Below, piece by piece: positions 6,894 through 12,152 of a stretch of DNA of 12,152 nucleotides. A program made the translations under genes and the position numbers. A model generated the notes under the pieces. The model was not told where the DNA came from and did no database searches. It saw only the letters and a program-made list of their open reading frames with translations. The stretch spans positions 1 to 12,152 of the forward strand of contig PLTE01000335.1 of the NCBI GenBank assembly GCA_003164375.1, in the 5' to 3' direction. Within the stretch, counting starts at the first letter, position 1, and each line of letters begins with the position of its first letter. This stretch comes from Hyphomicrobiales bacterium (GTDB lineage Bacteria > Pseudomonadota > Alphaproteobacteria > Rhizobiales > Xanthobacteraceae).

Positions 6894-7124
6894 TTAAGTC
6901 TTCTGCCGGTAGCCGACCCCTTGCCGCTGCAACACCACTTCGGGCGTGGCATAGGCTTCCTGCAGATCGACGCTCCAATAGCGCAGTTCCTCAAGCGGTA
7001 TCGATACGCCTGTCACCGCGCACCGCACGAAGGATCCCGGACGCATGACGCGAAAATCGCCGTCGAGATATTTGACATCGGCCTCGCCGGGCATCGGGGT
7101 CGGACGATCGGTACGATTGAGCAA
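6894..7124 (-). CDS. DUF2093 domain-containing protein, 76 aa
   Basis: A short protein that I recognise as DUF2093, widespread in Hyphomicrobiales. Conserved parts are VKYLDGDFRVMRPGSFVRC (17-35), AVTG (36-39) and IPLEELRYWSVDLQEAYATPE (42-62). I choose TTG at 7124: GGAGG (plus-strand CCTCC at 7130-7134) lies 5 nt upstream, and the protein then begins MLNR as in relatives I recall. ATG codons further upstream in frame (7205, 7199) would add about 27 unlikely residues; an internal ATG at residue 11 has no better ribosome site. The single CxxTG-like segment hints at a small structured or metal-binding fold, but only one Cys is present. Function unknown. Convergent with lpxK. Confidence 0.8.
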   Translation of the reverse strand: MLNRTDRPTPMPGEADVKYLDGDFRVMRPGSFVRCAVTGVSIPLEELRYWSVDLQEAYATPEVVLQRQGVGYRQKT

Positions 7125-7324
7125 CTTCGCCTCCGGCAGGATAAATTCGTCACACCGCGGCCCGACCTTTCGCCCGGCCCGTAACCGCGACGCCAACATA
7201 ATCATTCCACCACCGGCACGAAAGCCACCACCTTGTGATCGTACCCGGCGCTGCAGCCACGCCCTGCGCTGTGATAGTCTCGCGGCCCGGGTGCCCATCG
7301 ATCTTGGCTAAAAGCTTCACAAAT

Positions 7325-8152
7325 ATGGCTTTCCGAGCGCTCCTTCTCGTTATTGCCGCTGCGGTCTGGGCCAACGCCGCGGCCGCCGCGCCCGAACATG
7401 TCGATATCCCGGCCGGCGACCTTACGCTGCATGGCACGCTTTATCGTCCCGACGGGCCCGGACCGTTCCCGGCGATCGTCGCACTGCACGATTGCGGCGG
7501 CCTTATCCACCGTCCGCTGACCGAGGCGCAGCTCTACGCCGAATGGGCGCGGCTCCTCGTCGCTGATGGCTTTGTCGTGCTGTTTCCAGACTCGTACGGC
7601 TCGCGCGGCATCGGCTCGCAATGCCGCGAGCAGAACCGCAAGGTGCATGCGTCGCGAGAGCGGGTCGCCGACGCCAATACCGCGCGCCATTGGCTGCAGG
7701 CGCAGAGCTATGTGCGCGGTGAGCACATTTCGCTGTTGGGCTGGTCGAGCGGCGGCTCCGCCGCCTTATGGACGATACGGCCGACCGCGGCGCCGCACGA
7801 CAGCAGCAGCGACTTCCGCTCGGCGGTCGCGATCTATCCGAGCTGCCGGCGCCTGCACGACACCGCCTGGAGCGCGCGCGTGCCAACGCTCATTCTGATC
7901 GGCGCCGCCGACGATTGGACGCCCGCCGCGGCCTGTCAGCAGATGGTGGCCGGGGCGCATGATCGCAGCGCCCGCGTCCAGATCGTCGTCTATCCGGGTG
8001 CTCACCATGAATTCGATTGGGCCAACGCCCCGATCAGACTGCGTACCGGCCTCGTCAACACCGTCGATCCTTCCGGCAAGGCGCATGGCGGCACCAATCC
8101 AGCGGCCAGGAACGATGCGCTCAAGCGCGTGCCGCAATGGCTGGCGCGGTAG
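7325..8152 (+). CDS. exported dienelactone hydrolase-family alpha/beta hydrolase
   Basis: A 275-residue alpha/beta hydrolase with a clear signal peptide (residues 1-22: FRALLLVIAAAVWANAAA then AAP), so it is probably periplasmic. The body matches the dienelactone hydrolase family in layout: a strand-rich start VDIPAGDLTLHGTLYRP (26-42), IVALHDCGGL (51-60), FPDSYGSRG (88-95), a nucleophile elbow GWSSGG (139-144) with Ser141, an acid in GAADDW (193-198) and a base in GAHHEFD (225-231), likely His228. Classical dienelactone hydrolases use Cys; Ser here suggests an esterase- or peptidase-like activity on an unknown ester. The ATG at 7325 gives a canonical signal peptide; an upstream ATG at 7235 would bury it. 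No clear Shine-Dalgarno is seen. It is transcribed opposite to both neighbouring genes, so it is probably monocistronic. Confidence 0.85.
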   Translation: MAFRALLLVIAAAVWANAAAAAPEHVDIPAGDLTLHGTLYRPDGPGPFPAIVALHDCGGLIHRPLTEAQLYAEWARLLVADGFVVLFPDSYGSRGIGSQCREQNRKVHASRERVADANTARHWLQAQSYVRGEHISLLGWSSGGSAALWTIRPTAAPHDSSSDFRSAVAIYPSCRRLHDTAWSARVPTLILIGAADDWTPAAACQQMVAGAHDRSARVQIVVYPGAHHEFDWANAPIRLRTGLVNTVDPSGKAHGGTNPAARNDALKRVPQWLAR

Positions 8153-8181
8153 CGTTTAGATTCCGGCGATAAAGAAACGCC

Positions 8182-8222
8182 GCGCCGACTGTGATCGGCA
8201 CGGCGCCAGCTCAATATGTTTT
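8182..8222 (+). terminator. possible terminator after the hydrolase gene
   Basis: A 6-bp stem GCGCCG (8182-8187) / CGGCGC (8201-8206), with an alternative inner GCCGA/TCGGC pairing, is followed 12 nt later by TTTT (8219-8222). It lies 29 nt after the hydrolase stop. The T-run is short and far from the stem, so this is only a weak candidate. Confidence 0.25.
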
Positions 8223-8230
8223 AGTCACAC

Positions 8231-8244
8231 CCCGCGTTAGCGGG
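8231..8244. terminator. small hairpin between convergent genes
   Basis: CCCGC-GTTA-GCGGG is a perfect 5-bp stem with a tetraloop between the convergent hydrolase and small secreted protein genes. It begins 9 nt past the stop of the minus-strand gene. Neither side has a strong T-run in the right direction, so termination at this hairpin is tentative. Confidence 0.25.
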
Positions 8245-8253
8245 ACGCATTCA

Positions 8254-8439
8254 TTACCAGCAGCGGCGATAGCCACGGTGCCACCAGCAATGCCGGTGAT
8301 GCCAGTATACTTTCGTCACCTGACCGCCGTCGGCGGCTCCGACGCCCGTGAGCGGCGCGATCGGTGCAGCTTGCGAAGTCCCGGAAACGGCCGCGAAAAC
8401 CAGAGCGGCGACCGCCATAGCAAATAAAGTCCTTATCAT
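8254..8439 (-). CDS. small secreted Trp/His/Arg-rich protein, 61 aa
   Basis: A 61-residue protein with a textbook signal peptide: IRT, a hydrophobic core (about 5-18), and a probable cut after SQA-A near residue 24-25. The mature part is only ~36 residues and ends in a cluster of aromatic and basic residues, YWHHRHCWWHRGYRRCW (45-61), with two Cys at 51 and 60. Small exported proteins with such tails are common in bradyrhizobia; I know no assigned function. His/Cys density suggests possible metal or haem contact, and a disulphide between the two Cys is plausible in the periplasm (inference). The ATG at 8439 has an excellent AAGGAG site (plus 8447-8452) 7 nt upstream, which settles the start over the in-frame ATG at 8481. 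A candidate EcfG promoter lies just upstream. Confidence 0.75.
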   Translation of the reverse strand: MIRTLFAMAVAALVFAAVSGTSQAAPIAPLTGVGAADGGQVTKVYWHHRHCWWHRGYRRCW

Positions 8440-8476
8440 TGTCGTTCTCCTTCGGCGCGAACCAATGCCAACACAT

Positions 8477-8501
8477 AACACGCCAACATCATGGCAGTTC
8501 C
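8477..8501 (-). promoter_or_regulatory. candidate EcfG-type (general stress response) promoter
   Basis: On the minus strand GGAAC (plus 8497-8501) is followed after exactly 16 nt by TGTT (plus 8477-8480). The alphaproteobacterial EcfG sigma factor recognises GGAAC-N16-17-CGTT, so this differs at one base. The -10 ends 37 nt before the ATG of the small secreted protein, leaving about 30 nt of leader with a good ribosome site. The match is by eye; in GC-rich DNA it could arise by chance. Confidence 0.4.
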
Positions 8502-8598
8502 GCGACGCAAACAGTTACGCAAAATGAACGGACAGTCAGAAATCCAGCCGGGAGCAAACAGCGTCGACTTTCGGAAGAGATCGAGATCAGCGGAAACG

Positions 8599-10128
8599 TC
8601 AAAACAAATCGCCCTGTCCGGAGCCGCGGACGCTACGCCCGCGAGGCTTTACCGGCTCGCCGTCAGATTTATCGACGGACGTTCCGCCAGCAGCGCGGGC
8701 GCCGACGCGGCCGTCGGAGAATTCGATCTCGATCGACATCCCCGCGCCGATCGCGGCGGCGTTGCGCAGCGGACTTCCGGCCGTGTCGCGCACCAAGGCA
8801 AACCCCCGCGCCAGCACGCCGCGATAAGAAAACGCCGCGAGCAATTGTGCACCGCGCTCCGCGCGCGCCAGGCGAACGGCGATGATATGGCGGACCGCGC
8901 GGCTCGCCCGCTCGGCAAACACGGTCACCCGCTCGCCCTCGCGCGCGATCCGCGTGCGATGCACTTGGATATTGGCAGCGACTGCCGCGTGCAGCCGCTG
9001 TGCAAGGCCGTTATAGCGTTCGCGGCGGCGATCGACAGTGCTGCGCAGCAGATGCGGACTCAACCGTGCGCCGATACGCGAAAAGCCGACGCGATGGATT
9101 TGCGCATTGGCATGCAGCGCGCGACGCAGCGCCAGCGCCGCATGATCGAGTCGCTGCCGCGGCACGGCCAAAATCTCGTCGGCGCCGGGCAGCGCGCGGG
9201 CCGCTGAGCGCAGCTCGCTCCGCCGCGCCTCCTGATTGCGTCGCCAACAGGCCAATGCGCGGCGCGCCAGCGAATCGACGTCGACCATCAGTTCGGCGCG
9301 CACCGGGACCGCCATTTCGGCGGCCGCGGTCGGCGTCGGCGCGCGGCGGTCGGCGGCAAAATCGATCAGCGTGACGTCGGTCTCGTGGCCGACTGCGGAA
9401 ATGAGCGGAATGAGGCTCGCCGCCGCGGCGCGCACCACGATTTCCTCGTTGAACGACCACAAATCCTCCAGCGAGCCGCCGCCACGCGCGACGATGATCA
9501 AATCCGGCCGGGGCGGCAAAGGCGAAGCGCCGCGTTCCGGCAATGCGTTGAAGCCCGCGATCGCGGCGGCCACTTCGGCGGCGGAGCCCTCGCCCTGCAC
9601 TTTCACCGGCCAGACCAAGACGCGGCGCGGAAAGCGGTCGGCGAGCCGATGCAGAATGTCGCGAATGACGGCGCCGCTCGGCGAGGTGACGACGCCGATC
9701 ACCGCGGGCAAAAACGGCAACAGCTGCTTGCGCGCCTCGTCGAACAGGCCTTCGGCGGCGAGTTTTTGCTTGCGCTCCTCAAGCAGTGCCATCAGCGCGC
9801 CGAGACCGGCGGGCTCCAGCGTCTCGACGATGATCTGATAGCTTGAGCGGCTGGGATAAGTTGTGAGCTTGCCGGTGACGATGACCTCGAGGCCTTCCTC
9901 GGGCTTGATCCGCATCCGGCCGAAGACGCCCTTCCAGATCACGGCGTCGATTTTGGCGGTTTCGTCCTTCAGCGCGAGATAGACGTGGCCTGACGCGTGC
10001 GGGCCCCGGTAGCCAGACACTTCACCACGCACGCGCACATAGCCGTAGGTGTCCTCGACCGTGCGCTTGAGCGCCGCCGACAGTTCGGAGACGCTCAGCT
10101 CCGGCAGATTGAGGCGCGGTTCGCTCAT
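8599..10128 (-). CDS. xseA: exodeoxyribonuclease VII large subunit
   Basis: XseA is the catalytic subunit of exonuclease VII, which degrades single-stranded DNA in both directions with XseB. The 509-residue protein has an N-terminal OB-fold (about 8-105; [26 protein letters not shown]), then the catalytic domain with [16 protein letters not shown] (145-160), [16 protein letters not shown] (214-229), [28 protein letters not shown] (244-271). Asp157, Arg215, His248 and Asp251 fall where residues essential in E. coli XseA are reported (from memory). Residues ~280-425 are a long helical region with two similar LHA..(N)IQ/AQIHR segments, the arm that binds XseB. It ends with [14 protein letters not shown] (435-448) and GQGDLF. 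I start at ATG 10128; an upstream TTG at 10158 lacks a ribosome site. xseB is not in the window. Divergent from purD. Confidence 0.95.
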   Translation of the reverse strand: MSEPRLNLPELSVSELSAALKRTVEDTYGYVRVRGEVSGYRGPHASGHVYLALKDETAKIDAVIWKGVFGRMRIKPEEGLEVIVTGKLTTYPSRSSYQIIVETLEPAGLGALMALLEERKQKLAAEGLFDEARKQLLPFLPAVIGVVTSPSGAVIRDILHRLADRFPRRVLVWPVKVQGEGSAAEVAAAIAGFNALPERGASPLPPRPDLIIVARGGGSLEDLWSFNEEIVVRAAAASLIPLISAVGHETDVTLIDFAADRRAPTPTAAAEMAVPVRAELMVDVDSLARRALACWRRNQEARRSELRSAARALPGADEILAVPRQRLDHAALALRRALHANAQIHRVGFSRIGARLSPHLLRSTVDRRRERYNGLAQRLHAAVAANIQVHRTRIAREGERVTVFAERASRAVRHIIAVRLARAERGAQLLAAFSYRGVLARGFALVRDTAGSPLRNAAAIGAGMSIEIEFSDGRVGARAAGGTSVDKSDGEPVKPRGRSVRGSGQGDLF

Positions 10129-10186
10129 AGGGTTCTGCACAGGGCCAAAATCGGGCAAGGTTGACGAAGAGGTTCGCTCCGTGGCG

Positions 10187-10217
10187 ATTAGTGCGGTTCA
10201 TCGCGAGCGCGGGTCAA
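10187..10217 (-). promoter_or_regulatory. possible xseA promoter in the xseA-purD divergent region
   Basis: On the minus strand TTGACC (plus 10212-10217) and ACTAAT (plus 10187-10192) could be -35 and -10 boxes, though the 19-nt spacer is longer than ideal. On the plus strand a TTGACG at 10161-10166 could serve purD, but I see no well-spaced -10. Both would overlap within this 124-bp region. Low confidence. Confidence 0.2.
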
Positions 10218-10252
10218 GCCCTCCCCGCCCGTCCGCCAAGGTATTCTGATCT

Positions 10253-11542
10253 ATGAACATTCTATTGCTGGGCTCCGGCGGCCGCGAGCATGCGCTGGCC
10301 TGGAAGATGGCGGCAAGCCCGCTCACCGACAAGCTTTACAGCGCGCCGGGCAATGCCGGCATCGCGCGCGAGGCTGATTGCGTCGCGCTCGATCTCGCCG
10401 ATCATGCGGCGGTGATCGCGTTTTGCCGCGGTAACAGTGTCGATTTCGTCGTCGTCGGACCGGAAGCGCCGCTGTGCGCCGGCATCGTTGACGATCTCGA
10501 AGCAGCCGGCATCAAGACTTTCGGTCCCACTCGCGCCGCCGCGCGGCTCGAAGGTTCCAAAGGTTTCACCAAGGATTTGTGCCGGGCGAACGGCATTCCC
10601 ACCGCCGCGTATGAGCGATTCCGCAGCCCGGCTCCCGCTAAAGCCTATATCCGCAGCCGCGGCGCCCCGATCGTCGTCAAGGCCGACGGACTCGCCGCCG
10701 GCAAAGGCGTCGTCGTCGCGCAGGATGTGGCCGAAGCGGAAGCAGCGATCGACACGATGTTCAGCGGCGAATTGGGCGAAGCCGGCATCGAAGTCGTGGT
10801 CGAAGAATTTCTCGACGGCGAGGAGGCCTCCTTTTTTGCGCTGTGCGACGGTGACACCGCGTTGCCGCTCGCCACCGCGCAAGACCACAAGCGCGCTTAC
10901 GACGGCGACAAAGGACCGAATACTGGCGGCATGGGCGCCTATTCGCCGGCGCCGAATATCGATGCCGGTATGAGCCTGCGCGTCATGAATGAGATCATCG
11001 CGCCGACGATGCAGGCAATGAAGGCGATGGGTGCGCCATATAAGGGTGTGCTTTACGCGGGCCTGATGATCACGCGCGAAGGCCCGAAGCTCATCGAATA
11101 CAATGCGCGCTTCGGCGATCCGGAAACCCAGGTGCTGATGCTGCGCCTGATGTCGGATCTGGTCCCGGCACTGGTTGCCAGCCGCGACGGCATGCTCAAA
11201 TCGTTCGATCTGCGCTGGTATCCCGGCTCCGCGCTTACCGTGGTGATGGCGGCCAAGGGTTATCCCGGCCCTTACGTCCGCGGCACGGTGATCGGGGGCC
11301 TCGACGAAGCCGGCGCCGTCGAAGGCGTGGAAATCTTCCACGCCGGCACCAAGGCCGAAAATGGCAAAATCCTCGCCAATGGTGGCCGCGTGCTCAACGT
11401 CTCGGCGATCGGCAACACAGTCGGTCAGGCGCAGCAACGCGCCTATGAGGCAATTTCCCGGATTCGCTGGCCCGAAGGGTTCTACCGCCGCGACATCGGC
11501 TGGCGTGCTGTGGAGCGAGAAAAGCAGGACCGGCTGCGTTAG
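10253..11542 (+). CDS. purD: phosphoribosylamine--glycine ligase (GAR synthetase)
   Basis: PurD joins 5-phosphoribosylamine and glycine with ATP in de novo purine synthesis, in the cytosol. The 429 residues equal the E. coli enzyme length. It is an ATP-grasp protein: N-terminal [12 protein letters not shown] (7-18), VVGPEAPL (67-74), GSKGFTKDL (101-109), ATP-grasp [15 protein letters not shown] (141-155), [18 protein letters not shown] (183-200), [24 protein letters not shown] (209-232) and the metal/ATP-binding [16 protein letters not shown] (281-296), followed by the C-terminal domain. The ATG at 10253 starts the conserved [14 protein letters not shown] lies rather far upstream (about 13 nt), so initiation may be moderate. 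It is divergent from xseA and 52 nt ahead of the phosphotransferase gene on the same strand. No purine riboswitch-like structure is evident in the short leader. Confidence 0.97.
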   Translation: MNILLLGSGGREHALAWKMAASPLTDKLYSAPGNAGIAREADCVALDLADHAAVIAFCRGNSVDFVVVGPEAPLCAGIVDDLEAAGIKTFGPTRAAARLEGSKGFTKDLCRANGIPTAAYERFRSPAPAKAYIRSRGAPIVVKADGLAAGKGVVVAQDVAEAEAAIDTMFSGELGEAGIEVVVEEFLDGEEASFFALCDGDTALPLATAQDHKRAYDGDKGPNTGGMGAYSPAPNIDAGMSLRVMNEIIAPTMQAMKAMGAPYKGVLYAGLMITREGPKLIEYNARFGDPETQVLMLRLMSDLVPALVASRDGMLKSFDLRWYPGSALTVVMAAKGYPGPYVRGTVIGGLDEAGAVEGVEIFHAGTKAENGKILANGGRVLNVSAIGNTVGQAQQRAYEAISRIRWPEGFYRRDIGWRAVEREKQDRLR

Positions 11543-11594
11543 ACTGATGGCATGACGTAGCAAGGACCGACCCTGGCAAGGACTTGCCTGCCCC

Positions 11595-12152
11595 ATGACC
11601 GATGCCGACCGCCAGAGCGCCTTTTCCGGCACCAAGGAAGTACCCGAGCGGCTGCGGTTCGATGCCGGACGGCTGGAAGAGTATTTGCGCGCGCATGTGC
11701 CGGGCTTCGCCGGCCCGATCGTCGTCACCCAGTTCAAGGGCGGCCAGTCCAATCCGACCTATCTCGTAGAGACGCCGCTGCGACGCTATGTGCTGCGGCG
11801 CAAACCGCCCGGCAAGCTGTTGCCCTCAGCGCACGCCGTCGACCGCGAATACCGGGTGATGAGCGCGCTTTTTGCGCGAGGCTTTCCGGTCGCCGAGCCT
11901 GTGCTGTATTGCGCCGACGAGGCGATCGCCGGCACCGCGTTTTTCCTGATGGCCTATGTCGACGGCCGCGTGTTCTGGGAGCCGCAGATGCCGGCATCCG
12001 ATCCGACCGAGCGCGCCAAGGTCTACGACGCCATGAATGCGACGCTAGCGCGATTGCATATCTTCGAGCCGGCGTCGCTCGGGCTTGCCGATTACGGCCG
12101 CGGCGAGAATTACGTGGTGCGGCAGGTCGAGCGCTGGTCGAAGCAATACCGC
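11595..12152 (+). CDS. phosphotransferase family protein (APH / ACAD10-11 N-terminal-like), 3' end outside the window
   Basis: The first 186 codons of a gene that continues beyond the window. The translated part fits the aminoglycoside-phosphotransferase-like kinase fold as found in bacterial homologues of the N-terminal domain of ACAD10/ACAD11. It has FKGGQSNPTYLV (47-58) as a glycine-rich nucleotide loop, YVLRRKPPGKLLPSAHAVDREYRVM (65-89) with a likely ATP-contacting Lys and a Glu in the following helix, AEPVLYCAD (100-108), FFLMAYVDGRVF (116-127) at the hinge, and MNATLARLH (147-155). The catalytic HGDxxxxN motif would lie downstream and cannot be seen. The ATG at 11595 is the first good start; AAGGA lies about 12 nt upstream. 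In alphaproteobacteria these proteins often accompany acyl-CoA dehydrogenases; substrate unknown. It may share the purD transcript. Confidence 0.8.
   Translation, partial: MTDADRQSAFSGTKEVPERLRFDAGRLEEYLRAHVPGFAGPIVVTQFKGGQSNPTYLVETPLRRYVLRRKPPGKLLPSAHAVDREYRVMSALFARGFPVAEPVLYCADEAIAGTAFFLMAYVDGRVFWEPQMPASDPTERAKVYDAMNATLARLHIFEPASLGLADYGRGENYVVRQVERWSKQYR

Noticed and set aside
8439..9207. Plus-strand open frames over the end of xseA
   Set aside because: Arg-rich shadows of xseA in other frames with no recognisable domain or ribosome site.
10262..11752. 496-codon open frame on the minus strand opposite purD
   Set aside because: It lies antisense to the clearly conserved purD, has His/Arg/Asp-rich composition typical of a mirror frame in GC-rich DNA, and matches no family I know.
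1..12152. CRISPR arrays, tRNA/rRNA genes, transposases, phage genes or toxin-antitoxin pairs
   Set aside because: No regularly spaced repeats, cloverleaf-like segments or mobile-element protein motifs were seen on either strand.

Overview
The window reads as a chromosomal segment of a GC-rich alphaproteobacterium. It most probably belongs to the Hyphomicrobiales (Rhizobiales), near the Bradyrhizobiaceae/Xanthobacteraceae. That placement rests on families I recognise from this order (DUF6101, DUF4170, DUF2093, a small Trp/His/Arg-rich secreted protein), on the high-GC codon use, and on the gene combination. No database search was possible. The genes are intact, densely packed and mostly housekeeping. 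I see no phage, transposon, CRISPR array, RNA gene or defence island.

Layout. (1) 87-1069, minus strand: a DUF6101 protein followed by a small predicted membrane protein, probably co-transcribed. (2) 1070-1373: a divergent intergenic region with a perfect 7-bp inverted repeat. (3) 1374-6882, plus strand: six tightly packed genes, pmbA/tldE - cysQ-type phosphatase - DUF4170 - DUF374 acyltransferase - waaA - lpxK. Two junctions overlap (14 nt and 4 nt) and one has zero spacing, so this looks like one operon. (4) 6894-8439: a mixed stretch holding DUF2093 (minus), an exported dienelactone-hydrolase-like protein (plus) and a 61-aa secreted protein (minus) with a candidate EcfG-type stress promoter. 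(5) 8599-12152: xseA (minus) and purD (plus) face away from each other across 124 bp. They are followed by an APH/ACAD10-11-type phosphotransferase that runs off the window.

How the genes work together. The core of the long operon builds the inner lipopolysaccharide. LpxK phosphorylates the lipid A disaccharide at the 4' position, WaaA adds Kdo, and the DUF374 protein is well placed to be a late (LpxJ-like) acyltransferase acting on lipid A. DUF4170, of unknown function, is embedded in this set and may belong to the same pathway. PmbA (metalloprotease partner of TldD) and CysQ (3'-phosphoadenosine phosphate or inositol phosphate phosphatase) share the transcript without an obvious biochemical link. 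XseA (DNA processing) and PurD (purine synthesis) are independent housekeeping genes.

I did not find a convincing undescribed system. The points most worth checking are the lipid A acyltransferase/DUF4170 pair, the candidate EcfG promoter in front of the small secreted protein, and the inverted repeat between DUF6101 and pmbA.
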